This document shows positions 43,009 to 51,819 of a stretch of DNA of 64,000 nt, piece by piece. Each line of letters begins with the position of its first letter. The first letter of the stretch is position 1. Source of the stretch: Bog-877 sp050734135. Its GTDB lineage: Bacteria > Chloroflexota > Dormibacteria > Aeolococcales > Bog-877. The position numbers were made by a program, and so were the translations under genes. Location: assembly GCA_050734135.1 (NCBI GenBank), contig JBOHUG010000072.1, positions 9,462-73,461 on the forward strand. The letters run 5' to 3'. The notes beneath the pieces are model-generated. The model did no database searches, was not told the origin of the DNA, and worked only from the letters and a program-made list of their open reading frames with translations.

Positions 43009-43035
43009 CACAAATTGTGTACTCGTGTGTACTCG
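43009..43035. promoter_or_regulatory. Operator-like repeats upstream of vapB
   Basis: A perfect 11-bp palindrome CACAAATTGTG (43009-43019) overlaps a perfect tandem direct repeat of TGTGTACTCG (43016-43025 and 43026-43035). Both lie 14-40 bases before the antitoxin ATG, where VapB-VapC complexes usually bind to repress their operon. Confidence 0.6.
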
Positions 43036-43325
43036 GGGCGGCGATGGGTCGCACCAGGATCCGGTGTGGTCGGCTTCAGCCACGGGCCACCAGATCACTG
43101 GCGGACACTCCAGGAGGCATCGGGTACCACTCCGGATCCCGAGTCGCACCGACTAATTCGCCTATGCCCGGCAATGGAACGCGACGGAGCAGCAGCGATC
43201 TGTCGTGCGGGGATTGTTTTCGGGGGAGCGCGACAATTGGCTTCAGGAGAGATACCCGGCTCTCGGGCAGCCAGCTAGCCTGCGCTGCGGTCCTTCGTCG
43301 GCCTCCGCTGCGCCATGCTGTGGCA

Positions 43326-44357
43326 GTGCCGAACGCGGTCATTATCGGTGGACGAGGACAGACCGGGCGGGCGATTGCCGGCCGTCTGGTCGAAGCTGGC
43401 TGGTCGGTCACTGCCACCACCAAGGGGGACCTGACCGACCTCACCAGCACCCCTGGGATCCGATGGCTGCAGCTGGACCGGGATCAGACGGCGGAGCTCA
43501 GTACCGTGGTCGGCGCCGCCACGGATCTGGTGGTGGATGTCATCGCTTTCAACCCCCGGCACGGTCGCCAGCTGCTGGAGCTCAAGGACCGGATCGGGTC
43601 CGCCATCGTCATCTCCACCGTATCGGTGTACTCGGATGCGCAGGGTCGATCCCTGGACGAGGCGACAGACGAGGCCGGTTTCCCCCACTGGCCCAACCCG
43701 ATCTCTGAGACCTGGCAGACGCTGCCCGCGGGAGACACCAACTACTCCAACCGCAAGGTGACCATCGAGGAGACACTGCGGGACGGGGCGACCTTTCCGG
43801 TCACCATCATCCGTCCGGGCGCCATCCTCGGCCCCCACGGAACTCATCTGCGCGAGTGGTACTTCATCAAACGGGTGCTGGACCAGCGCCGCCCGGTGGT
43901 CCTTCCCTACCTGGGCCGGAGCATCTTCCAGCCCACCTCCGTTCAGAACCTGGCCCAGCTGGTGTTCCTGGCCGCCCAGCGTCCCGCTAGCAGGACCCTC
44001 AACTGCGGTGATCTCAACCCGCCGTCGGTCCTCCAGATCAGCGAGATCGTGGACCGGCTCATGGGCCACCAGACGGAGAGGGTGCTGGTGGAAGGTCCCG
44101 AGCCGCTCCCATCCGTGGGCAACAATCCCTGGGCCGTGCCGCGGCCAGTGGTGGTGAACATGGACCGGGCCAAAGCTGAGCTCGAGTACCAGGAAGTAGT
44201 CACATACCAGGATGCCCTCAGTACCACTCTGAAATGGGCTCTCGCGGAGACAGCCATTCGGGACTGGCGGGAGGTCTTCCCCACCATGGCGGCCTATCCG
44301 GAGGATCCGTTCGACTATTCGGCCGAAGACTCCTTTCTGGCCAATAGGCCCAGATAG
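43326..44357 (+). CDS. NAD(P)-dependent epimerase/dehydratase-like protein
   Basis: A 343-residue extended-SDR protein. The N-terminal cofactor motif is VIIGGRGQTGRAIAGRL. It has DVIAFNPRHGRQLLEL, VYSDAQGRSLDEAT, NYSNRKVTIEE and VTIIRPGAILGPHGTHLREW. The Tyr-xxx-Lys pair reads YSNRK, which keeps the family spacing. GTG at 43320 or 43326 gives the best N terminus; the frame extends back to 42753 through the vapB operator and vapB gene, which I reject. The true substrate is unknown; related proteins act on nucleotide sugars or bind NADP. The 300 bases upstream hold only the vapB control region. Confidence 0.8.
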   Translation: MPNAVIIGGRGQTGRAIAGRLVEAGWSVTATTKGDLTDLTSTPGIRWLQLDRDQTAELSTVVGAATDLVVDVIAFNPRHGRQLLELKDRIGSAIVISTVSVYSDAQGRSLDEATDEAGFPHWPNPISETWQTLPAGDTNYSNRKVTIEETLRDGATFPVTIIRPGAILGPHGTHLREWYFIKRVLDQRRPVVLPYLGRSIFQPTSVQNLAQLVFLAAQRPASRTLNCGDLNPPSVLQISEIVDRLMGHQTERVLVEGPEPLPSVGNNPWAVPRPVVVNMDRAKAELEYQEVVTYQDALSTTLKWALAETAIRDWREVFPTMAAYPEDPFDYSAEDSFLANRPR

Positions 44358-44396
44358 CCCAGGCTCAGCCCGGGTCTGAATCGCGTGGCGGTGGCC

Positions 44397-45449
44397 CTAG
44401 GAGCGGAGGAGTCGTCCCGCCGGCCGACGGCTGATTGCGAACCCCGAGGTCGCCAGCAGCATCCCCGCCAGAACCAGCAGGATTCCGGGCAGAATCGCGA
44501 TTGGCCCGGAACTGGCTCCCGATACCGGAACCGCCACGACGGAAGCGGCGCTCACCGCGTAAGGGCCGTTGGGGGCATAGGTGGCCGTGATGGTATCGCT
44601 CTCGCCGGCGCTGACCCGGTAGGTGCAGGATCCGGTCGAGCTGCTGGACCCCTGGCTGAAGCTCGCCGTGCAGTCCGCCCCCCAGCATCGCTGAGGACCA
44701 CTGTACCGGTCGGCTGAGCAGTGATCACTGTCGTCGAGACCGAAGGTGACAGCGTCTCCGTCTGGCCAACCCGGGGAGGGGCCGGGGTCATACCCAGGGT
44801 CGTTGTCGTCGCCGGGCTGATCGAGGTCACGACGCCCAGGAAGCCAGACGGGTCGGGCTCGGTGCTGTGGGAACTGCCGTAGCGTCCCGTGGTTGTTCGG
44901 ACCTAGCTGGTGCCTCCGGCAACCGAGCTGGTTCCAGTTCCGGTGAGGGAGCTGTACACGAGGGCGATCCGGCCACCGCCGCCACCCCCTCCGCTTCTGC
45001 AGCAACCTCCCGCGCCACCCTCTCCCCCAGACGCCGTGAGCGAGCCGCCCTGGTCGATGGAGTAGGCCTCCAGCAGAAGGGCGCCACCGCTGCCGCCGCC
45101 TGATGCCCCTAAGCCTCTCACGGCCCCGCCCCTACCGTCCACGCTCACGCTGCCGCCACTGCCGATGGTGATGGTCCCCAGGGGTGCCGCGATCTCGACT
45201 GCCCCGCCGCCGCCGCCACCATCCACAGGATCGTTGCCGCTGGCGCTGGCTCCGCCGCCGCCGCTGCCGGCTTCCCTCGGTATCCCGGACCGCCCCTCTG
45301 CACCCTGTCGCCCATTGAGAGGGATGGGGCCGCTCGGGTGGGGCTGCCCGCCTGAACCGCCCCATATTTGCCCCCCTTATAAGGATGGGGGGCTCGGGTA
45401 AACCGAGCCGCCCCATCCCCCAAGTTGCGGGGAGTCCAGCTCTGGCCGA
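44397..45449 (-). pseudogene. Decayed glycine-rich surface protein with Ig-like domain
   Basis: Reading the minus strand from the IS element, one frame gives Gly-rich repeats (GGAVEIAAPLGTITIGSGGS, GGSGGALLLEAYSIDQGGSL, GGRIALVYSSLTGTG) that form b-strand-rich surface modules. It is broken by a TAA at 45377 and a TAG at 44903. The frame then continues with an Ig-like domain (SISPATTTTLGMTPAPPRVG) and shifts by one base at a six-C run (44678-44683) to end with TASFSQGSSSSTGSCTYRVS, a hydrophobic anchor (PIAILPGILLVLAGMLLAT) and a basic tail. The 5' part is missing at the IS end. It was probably a cell-wall adhesin. Confidence 0.65.
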
Positions 45450-45457
45450 CCTCGCGG
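45450..45457. repeat. Target site duplication, left copy
   Basis: CCTCGCGG stands directly left of the IS256-family element and is repeated at 46845-46852 on the right. IS256 elements usually make 8-9 bp duplications. The left inverted repeat begins two bases after this copy. Confidence 0.6.
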
Positions 45458-46844
45458 CAGTCAAGTCCCTCGGAGTGGTGTAAAAGCGGGCGTAACTCGA
45501 GGATAGATTCATCAGGCCGCGAGCCCCGCAGTCAGGGGATTGGTGAGGCGGTCTTGGTTGGCGGGGTCCAGCCTGGCCATGGACTGTTGGGAGAAATGGC
45601 AGCGGCCATCCTGCCACTCGTCGTGCTGCTCCTGGAGCACCGCGGTCGCCAATCGCAGCAGCGCGGCTGTGTTGGGGAAGATGCCCACCACCTTGGCCCG
45701 GCGGTCAATCTCGGCATTCACGCGCTCCAGGGCATTGGTGGAGCGGATCGAGCGCCAGTGCTCGGTCGGGAACGCCAGGTAGGAGAGGACGTCCTGCTCG
45801 GCGTCCCGCAGCAGTTTGGCCACCTTGGGGTACCTCGGCTCTAGCAACGCCAGGGCCTGGGAGATCGCCTGTCCCGCCGCCTGCTGGCTGGGCTGGGCGA
45901 ACACCGTCTTCACCAACGCCAGCACCGCCGGGGCGTCGTGGCGGGAGCAGGCGGCCACCACGTTGCGCAGGAAATGCACCGTGCAGCGCTGCCAACTGGC
46001 GCCGGTGAAGCACTGGGCCAGGGCGCTTCGCAGCCCCTCGTGGGCGTCGGAGATCACCAACTGCACTCCGTGCAGCCCTCTGCCCACCAGCTCCCGGCAG
46101 AACTCCACCCAGAACGCTTCCGTCTCGCTGGCCCCCACTGCCACGCCCAGGACCGCCTTCTCACCGGTCTCCCTCACCCCAATCGCCACCACCACCGCCT
46201 GGCTCACAATCCGCCCACCCTGGCGCACCTTCTCGTAGGTGGCGTCGAACCAGACGTAGGGGTAGCTGGCGTCGTCCAGCGGCCGCTCTCGAAACAACGC
46301 CAGTTCTTGGTCCAGCTCGGTGCAGATCCGACTCACCTCGCTCTTGGAGACGTGGCAGCCGCCCATCGCCTGCACCAGGTCGTCCACCTTGCGGGTGCTC
46401 ACCCCATGCACCCAGGCCTCCTGGATCACCGCCCAGAGCGCTCGCTCAATCCGCCGCCGGGGCTCCAGCAAACTGGGAAGAAAGCTCCCCTGGCGCAGCT
46501 TGGGGATCTCCAGTTCCAGCCGGCCCACCCGGCTGTCCACCGTCCTGGGCCGGTGCCCGTTGCGGTGGCCCACCCGGCTCTCGGTTCGCTCATGGGGCTG
46601 AGCCCCCACCACCTGGGCCGCCTCCGCCTCGATCAGGGCCTGCAAAGTGTGCTCCAGGATCTCCCGCAACGTGTCCTGGTCCGAGTTCGAGACGTAGCCA
46701 AGCAGGGCGTCTAGTGGCATGCTGTTGGGGGTCATCGTGTTCTCCTGGTCTGTGAAGAGAGCTGGTTGCACGGTGGCCTTTTTCGTGCCCACCTCGAGCA
46801 CGACCTCGGCCCCGGGTTAATTACACCAATCTACGGGACGTGAC
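45458..46844 (-). mobile_element. IS256-family insertion sequence
   Basis: The element is about 1.39 kb. Its ends form imperfect inverted repeats: left GTCAAGTCCC with TGGTGTAA (45460-45483) and right, on the other strand, GTCACGTCCC with TGGTGTAA (46844-46821). Spacing between the two blocks is the same on both sides. It carries one transposase gene and is flanked by CCTCGCGG on both sides. It looks complete and probably recent. Confidence 0.8.
45512..46735 (-). CDS. IS256 family transposase
   Basis: A 407-residue DDE transposase. The catalytic residues are seen in WFDATYEKVR (Asp), LVISDAHEGLRSAL (Asp) and STNALERVNAEIDRR (Glu). CTVHFLRNVVA between them is typical for the family. The ATG at 46735 is preceded by CAGGAGA; the frame extends to 46801 without support. 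No stop or frameshift interrupts it, so it should be active. Confidence 0.93.
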   Translation of the reverse strand: MTPNSMPLDALLGYVSNSDQDTLREILEHTLQALIEAEAAQVVGAQPHERTESRVGHRNGHRPRTVDSRVGRLELEIPKLRQGSFLPSLLEPRRRIERALWAVIQEAWVHGVSTRKVDDLVQAMGGCHVSKSEVSRICTELDQELALFRERPLDDASYPYVWFDATYEKVRQGGRIVSQAVVVAIGVRETGEKAVLGVAVGASETEAFWVEFCRELVGRGLHGVQLVISDAHEGLRSALAQCFTGASWQRCTVHFLRNVVAACSRHDAPAVLALVKTVFAQPSQQAAGQAISQALALLEPRYPKVAKLLRDAEQDVLSYLAFPTEHWRSIRSTNALERVNAEIDRRAKVVGIFPNTAALLRLATAVLQEQHDEWQDGRCHFSQQSMARLDPANQDRLTNPLTAGLAA

Positions 46845-46852
46845 CCTCGCGG
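46845..46852. repeat. Target site duplication, right copy
   Basis: CCTCGCGG directly follows the right end of the IS256-family element and matches the copy at 45450-45457. Confidence 0.6.
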
Positions 46853-46868
46853 TCCGATGAGAGCGGTT

Positions 46869-46893
46869 CCACCTGCGCCTTTTCCGCAGGTGG
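46869..46893. other. Perfect 9-bp hairpin
   Basis: CCACCTGCG (46869-46877) and CGCAGGTGG (46885-46893) pair perfectly around a seven-base loop CCTTTTC. No U-run follows on either strand, so an intrinsic terminator is unlikely. It lies just outside the IS element in sequence without a recognised gene. Confidence 0.5.
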
Positions 46894-47095
46894 CGCGGGC
46901 CGAGCGAGGCCCCCACCGCACTGGGCGGTACCCAGCAGAGGCCAGACGTTAAGTAATTTAAAGTGAGTGGCGGGTCGTCCAAGAAGAGCTGATAGGCAAT
47001 TATGGATTGGTGGGTTTCCCAGGCCACGCTGCGCATTACTCGGGGCTGGACCCAGCCAGAGCGGCGTCTTATTGGATTACTAGACAGTCAGGGAA

Positions 47096-47450
47096 TCAGC
47101 CGCAGCTCCTGGTAGTGGTGGGAACGGACGGCGCTGAATTGACGCCTCCCCAACGCCATCCCCGGATCGGTGTCGAGGGACCGGCGAGCACGATCACCGA
47201 TCCGTCGGTGCAGCGCACGGGGAGGTCCTGACAATGGGTCACGAGCTTCGCGACCAGCTCCCACTCACCTCCGATCGGAGCGTCGACTTCCTGACTGAGC
47301 CAGGCCTTGGAGGAGGCGCGCCTCCGCCAAGGAGCCATGCTGGTGCCGACGAAGGAGGTGACGTCAACCACCTCCATCGTCGGAATCACCAGGTGGAATC
47401 CAGGTCTTCACAGCGCGGCGACTGTCACTTACGCCGACCTTAATTGTCAT
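47096..47450 (-). pseudogene. Decayed PIN toxin, paralogue of the gene at 57.94 kb
   Basis: The minus strand reads RPGFHLVIPTMEVVDVTSFV, then DAPIGGEWELVAKLVTHCQD and CTDGSVIVLAGPST, which follow residue by residue the intact PIN protein at 57937-58353 (NPGLHLVIPAMVVAEVTYFI, EAPLSGDWERIAELVTQYHD, GTDASVVALAERLE). Internal stops lie in the 5' part and the first Asp region cannot be read. The similarity continues past the gene into the flank (46990-47100 against 57850-57960), so a whole segment is shared. Confidence 0.75.
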
Positions 47451-47583
47451 CTCCGGCTCGGCCGCGAGTTGCATCGCGGGACGACCCACTTCGGGGCGAT
47501 CGAAGACTAGTGTTTTGCCGATTATGGCCCAGGCAATCCGGCGTCGTGACCAGCTCCCAAGGGAGTGCGAGGTGCTGCGATAG

Positions 47584-48309
47584 TCACAAGGCACCAATCG
47601 AGGGGGACTGCTGGCGCACGTAGGAGATCATGCCGAGGACATGCTCCTCGATCGCCTGGGTGACCGCGACCTGATCCCGAACCCGCAAGGCATCCAATAA
47701 CCTCTGATGACCATGAATGGAGTCATCCAATGGTCGGCCCACCTGGGGACCACCCGGAAAGGCCAGCCAAAGGAGACGCATGATCGAAAGGAGCATCGGT
47801 GAGCGAGCGCACTCGTAGACCCGAAAGTGGAACTTGCGATTGATTTCTTTGCGCTGACGTTCGTCGTTTCGGCACCCGACCAGCGCCGCCTGAAGTCGCT
47901 CGATCTCCTTGAGATCACGATCGGCCATGCGCTCCACGGCCAGGCGACCCGCCAAACCCTCAAGCACTGAGAGGATGCGCAGGCTCTCCTCCAGATACCT
48001 CACATCCGCAGCGGCGACGGTGGCGCCGCGGTGGGTGGATGATTCCACTAGGCCTTCGGACTCGAGTTTGCGGATCGCCTCGCGGACTGGCGTGGAACTC
48101 ACGCCCAGTAGCTCGGCCAGATCACGCTGCCGCAAAGGGCTGCCAGGGGGGAGCTGCCCGGAGACGATCATCTCGCGAATTGCATCGCTCACCAGCCCAC
48201 TCTTGGTTAGAAGCGGCGGGCGGATTCGCGGCAACCGGTGCCGAAGGGAGGTCGGGGAGGAGATCGTCACAGTAGGGGCGGCGCTCCTACGCGGTGGGGG
48301 CGCGCCCAC
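47584..48309 (-). CDS. GntR/FCD transcriptional regulator
   Basis: A 241-residue regulator. The winged helix reads LVSDAIREMIVSGQLPPGSP and LAELLGVSSTPVREAIRKLE. The FCD domain follows (LRILSVLEGLAGRLAVERMA, then INRKFHFRVYECARSP with the metal His). The first 35 residues are Pro/Arg/Ser-rich, so the start may be later. It is the last gene of the third Liv operon, 25 bases after livF. Two GGTATA-type sites at the operon promoter (54.19-54.21 kb) are its likely targets, giving autoregulation. Confidence 0.87.
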   Translation of the reverse strand: MGAPPPRRSAAPTVTISSPTSLRHRLPRIRPPLLTKSGLVSDAIREMIVSGQLPPGSPLRQRDLAELLGVSSTPVREAIRKLESEGLVESSTHRGATVAAADVRYLEESLRILSVLEGLAGRLAVERMADRDLKEIERLQAALVGCRNDERQRKEINRKFHFRVYECARSPMLLSIMRLLWLAFPGGPQVGRPLDDSIHGHQRLLDALRVRDQVAVTQAIEEHVLGMISYVRQQSPSIGAL

Positions 48310-48334
48310 TTTCTGCGGATAAGGTTAAAGCGCG

Positions 48335-49093
48335 TCAAGCCTGAGCCACGCCTCCGCCCAAGAAGACCTCACGAATGTCGGGGCGCGTAGCCAGTTCTGG
48401 TCCGCGACCCTCGATCACGACTCTCCCCCCGACCAGGACGTAGGCCCAATCTGAGATCTCCAAGGCTTCGAACGCCTTCTGCTCGACCAGCAGTATCGCG
48501 GTACCTCGGTCGGCCAGGGTTCTTACCTGTTCGCGGAGAACTGCCCGTGACAGCTCCGGAGAAAGCCCGGCAGTGGGCTCGTCAAGAACCAGAACCTGCG
48601 GCCGCAACATCAGGACTCGGCCCAGCGCCACCATCTTCCGTTCACCCCCACTCAATTGCATGGCCCTTCGGCCGCGCATTTGACTCAGCCGGGGGAAGAT
48701 TGCCATGATCTCCTCGACTCGGCTGGCTCGTTCAGGGGGCCGGAGCAGGTATCCGCCCATCTCGAGATTCTCAAGCACCGTCATGGTGTCGAAGACATCG
48801 CGGATTTGGGGCACGTAACCCACCCCGAGGCGAGCCAGCCGGTGCGCGGGCATGTCGGTGACTTCGCGGCCCGCAACCTGCACCAGTCCCGCCATCGGTG
48901 CCAGGGCTCCCGTGACGGCCTTGAGCAGGGTGCTCTTGCCCGCCCCGTTGGCGCCGATCACCGAGACCACCTCCCCGGCGCCGACGCTGATGTCGATCTC
49001 GTCGATGATCGGGTCCCCACCATAGCCGGCGGCGAGTCCACTGATTGTCAGAAGCGGCGCTCGACGCGCCACCTCAGCCGATGAGGTAGGCAT
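48335..49093 (-). CDS. Liv-type ABC transporter ATP-binding protein LivF (system 3)
   Basis: A 252-residue ATPase. It has Walker A GANGAGKST, GVGYVPQIRDVFDTMTV, signature LSGGERKM and Walker B LVLDEPTAGLS. The start overlaps the end of livG by 20 bases. It is closest in appearance to the LivF of system 1. Confidence 0.9.
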   Translation of the reverse strand: MPTSSAEVARRAPLLTISGLAAGYGGDPIIDEIDISVGAGEVVSVIGANGAGKSTLLKAVTGALAPMAGLVQVAGREVTDMPAHRLARLGVGYVPQIRDVFDTMTVLENLEMGGYLLRPPERASRVEEIMAIFPRLSQMRGRRAMQLSGGERKMVALGRVLMLRPQVLVLDEPTAGLSPELSRAVLREQVRTLADRGTAILLVEQKAFEALEISDWAYVLVGGRVVIEGRGPELATRPDIREVFLGGGVAQA

Positions 49094-49874
49094 CCAACAC
49101 CTCGCGTTCCTTGCGGAGTTCGGGCATGCTTCCCTGCTTGAGGACCCGCCCCTCGGCCATCACGATCACCGGGTCGCAAAGCCTCTCGACCGTCCCCAGC
49201 TCGTGCTCCACCATGATCATGGTCAGGCCATCGAGGTGAAGCTCGAGCAGGTAGCCCTCGATCCGCCGCGTCAATGACGGATTGACGCCAGCCATTGGCT
49301 CGTCAAGCAAGAGGATCTCGGGCTGCGCCATCAGACCGCGCATGATCTCGAGCAGGCGCTTCTGGCCGCCGCTCAGGGTTCCCGCGTACTGGTCCTCCTT
49401 GTCGGTCAGCTCGAAACGCTCCAAGAGTCGCCGGGCCGCCTCCACTGCCTGCCGCTCTTCGTCGCGCCAATACCACTTGCCCCGCAAGGCGCCCAAGAAC
49501 CGCTCACCGCGCAGTCTCGGGGCGGCCACCAAGAGGTTCTCCAAAACGGTCAGGCCTGCGAACTCACTAGAGGTCTGAAAGGTGCGGATGATGCCCATCC
49601 GGGCGCGCTGGTAGGCGGCTAGCCGGGTAACGTCTCGGCCGTGGAACGCAACGGTTCCCGCGGATGGTCGGGCCGCGCCGGCAATCATGTCCAAGGTGGT
49701 GGACTTGCCGGCCCCGTTGGGGCCGATCAACCCGACGGTTTGGCCCCTCCGGACCTCGAAGGTGACTCCGGCCACGGCGCGTACGCCACCGAAGTTTTGC
49801 TCCAACTCGTGCACCGCCAAGAGGGTGTCTAGGCTCGCCGAACCAGCCGTTGAGGCCGCCGGAGCCGCGCTCAC
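49074..49874 (-). CDS. Liv-type ABC transporter ATP-binding protein LivG (system 3)
   Basis: A 266-residue ATPase. It has Walker A GPNGAGKST, IIRTFQTSSEFAGLTV, signature LSGGQKRLLEI and Walker B LLLDEPMAGVN, and ends EREVLDAYLIG. The GTG at 49874 overlaps the livM stop by four bases. The frame stays open to 50195, but that part is antisense-like sequence inside livM and is rejected. Confidence 0.9.
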   Translation of the reverse strand: MSAAPAASTAGSASLDTLLAVHELEQNFGGVRAVAGVTFEVRRGQTVGLIGPNGAGKSTTLDMIAGAARPSAGTVAFHGRDVTRLAAYQRARMGIIRTFQTSSEFAGLTVLENLLVAAPRLRGERFLGALRGKWYWRDEERQAVEAARRLLERFELTDKEDQYAGTLSGGQKRLLEIMRGLMAQPEILLLDEPMAGVNPSLTRRIEGYLLELHLDGLTMIMVEHELGTVERLCDPVIVMAEGRVLKQGSMPELRKEREVLDAYLIG

Positions 49875-50878
49875 GCCACCCCCTTGCCCGCCTGGGCGTC
49901 CACCTCGGACGCCGGGTCGGCGCGGGATCTGGCGAACCGCCGCCGCCGCTCCGGGATCACGCCCCGGGGCCAGAACCACAAGAAGACCAAGGCCAGCATG
50001 CCGATGGCGATCCACTGCAGAGCGTCGATGAAACCCGGCGGACCGAATTGGGGCAGGAACCGGGTCGCCTCCAAGAACGCGACCGGAACCAGCAGGGCTC
50101 CAACTAGCGCACCCATGTTGTTTCCCGAGCCACCCACGATCAGGGCGGTGAAGTAGACAAACGTCTCCGGATAGAGCCAGCTTCCTGGGGACCAAGCGGA
50201 TATGAACATCACCAACATGGCACCGCTCACCCCGGCAATCCCGCCTCCGATGACGAAGGCCAGCATGCGCAGTCCGGTGGTGTTACGCCCCAGGGCGGCG
50301 GCCGAGCGCTCGTTCTCACGCATGGCCCGGAGGCTGCGACCTAGTGGCGAGCCGGTGATGAGGCGCACAAACAGATAGGTCAGGACGCAGATCGCCGCGG
50401 TCAGCCCCACGTAAAACCACTGATACGGGAGCGCGCTCAGGTGCAGCACTCCGGCCAGCGGCTTGGGGACCAGGTCCAAACCATCAGCTCCGTTGACTAG
50501 ATTGGTTTGATTGGTGGCGACGCTGGTGGCGATCAGCGATACCACCAGCATCACCATGGCCTCGTAATCGCTGCGCAAGCGCCGTAGACCGATCGCCCCG
50601 ACCAAGGTTGCGAGCACGGCGCCCACGATGCCCGCAGCCAAAATCGGCAGCGGGAAGGGTAAGTGGTTTCCCCCCAGGTACTGCTGGATGTCGGAGCTCC
50701 CAGGATGGCCCAGAGTGAGCACCGCTGCGGTGTAGGCGCCGGCGGCCTGGAACACGATGAATGAGAAATTCACCAGTCCGGCGTAGCCGAACTGGATGTT
50801 CAGGCCCCAGCAGGCCATGATATCGACGCCGAGATATATGAGAACTGAGGAGATGTAGAACTGCCAGGCGCTGCTCAC
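49871..50878 (-). CDS. Liv-type ABC transporter permease LivM (system 3)
   Basis: A 335-residue permease with GLNIQFGYAGLVNFSFIVF near the N terminus and the coupling helix GRSLRAMRENERSAAALG. The basic tail (WPRGVIPERRRRFARSRAD) is cytoplasmic. It overlaps livH by four bases and livG by four bases. It resembles the LivM of system 2 more than that of system 1. Confidence 0.9.
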   Translation of the reverse strand: MSSAWQFYISSVLIYLGVDIMACWGLNIQFGYAGLVNFSFIVFQAAGAYTAAVLTLGHPGSSDIQQYLGGNHLPFPLPILAAGIVGAVLATLVGAIGLRRLRSDYEAMVMLVVSLIATSVATNQTNLVNGADGLDLVPKPLAGVLHLSALPYQWFYVGLTAAICVLTYLFVRLITGSPLGRSLRAMRENERSAAALGRNTTGLRMLAFVIGGGIAGVSGAMLVMFISAWSPGSWLYPETFVYFTALIVGGSGNNMGALVGALLVPVAFLEATRFLPQFGPPGFIDALQWIAIGMLALVFLWFWPRGVIPERRRRFARSRADPASEVDAQAGKGVA

Positions 50879-51762
50879 GCGGCGACCTCCTTGCCGGAGG
50901 CAATCTCCGAGAAGATCCCCTTTGGTCGGACCAGCAACACGACGATCAGGATCACGAATGCGACCACATCCTTGTAGTCCGGGCTGATCAAGGCTGCGGC
51001 AATCTCGCTGGCGATACCAACGATCAGTGCCCCCGCCATCGCTCCGTAGGCTTGGCCGATTCCACCCAGCACCGCAACCGCAATGATGGGAATGAGAAAT
51101 TCGCCGCCGGTGGTGTCGGTGAAGGCGGTGACGTTGATCACCAGGGCCACCCCCGCCAGGCCGCAGAGGGCGCCCGAGATCGCCCAGGCGATGTCGATGA
51201 CCCGGTCAGTTGCAATGCCACAATTGCGAGCCAGCTCCGCATTGGTGGCGGTGGCTCGCATGGCTTTGCCGAGGGTGGTGTAGCGGAGCAGGACGTGGAC
51301 GGCGATCATCGCTCCCACGCCCATGCCGAGAATCCCCAGTTGGATCGTGGTGAAGGCGAAGGCACCCAGATGGATCGCAGTCGCGTGGAGTCCCTCCAGG
51401 CTGAAGAAGGTGGCTCCCCAGATGGCTTGGATCCCGTACTGGATCACCAGCCCGACCGAGATGGTGACGATGATCATCCCGAAGAGCCGGGTCCCGCGGC
51501 GAATGAACGGCGTGTAGACGGCGCGGTTCAAGGCGACCGAGATCACGGCACCAAAAGCGCCTCCCGCAGCAACCGCGATCCAGAGATTGGCTCCGACCTG
51601 ACTGACCAGCAGGGCCGCGAAGGCGGCGCTGGTCATGATCGAGCCATAGGCAAGGTTGAGAATGTTGGTCACGCCGAATTGCAGGGTGAAGCCCACCCCG
51701 GCCAGGGCCAGGATCGAGGCCGTGACCACCCCGAAGCCGATCGCCGGCAACAGCAGGTTCAT
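50875..51762 (-). CDS. Liv-type ABC transporter permease LivH (system 3)
   Basis: A 295-residue permease. It has GFTLQFGVTNILNLAYGS near the N terminus and the coupling region GKAMRATATNAELARNCGI. About eight helices are seen. It lies 57 bases after the binding-protein gene and overlaps livM by four bases. Confidence 0.9.
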   Translation of the reverse strand: MNLLLPAIGFGVVTASILALAGVGFTLQFGVTNILNLAYGSIMTSAAFAALLVSQVGANLWIAVAAGGAFGAVISVALNRAVYTPFIRRGTRLFGMIIVTISVGLVIQYGIQAIWGATFFSLEGLHATAIHLGAFAFTTIQLGILGMGVGAMIAVHVLLRYTTLGKAMRATATNAELARNCGIATDRVIDIAWAISGALCGLAGVALVINVTAFTDTTGGEFLIPIIAVAVLGGIGQAYGAMAGALIVGIASEIAAALISPDYKDVVAFVILIVVLLVRPKGIFSEIASGKEVAA

Positions 51763-51819
51763 GTCCGGACCTGCTGTTGCGTCGGTCGCCGCCCCGGCGG
51801 CCGATGGCTCACCCAGCCG

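Noticed and set aside
42753..43325. Upstream extension of the epimerase-like gene
   Set aside because: It would run through the vapB gene and its operator; the Rossmann N terminus fits the GTG at 43320-43328.
46869..46893. Intrinsic terminator
   Set aside because: The 9-bp hairpin is perfect but has no U-run on either strand.
49875..50195. N-terminal extension of LivG system 3
   Set aside because: The added part overlaps livM in another frame and lacks family residues; the GTG at 49874 gives the normal length.
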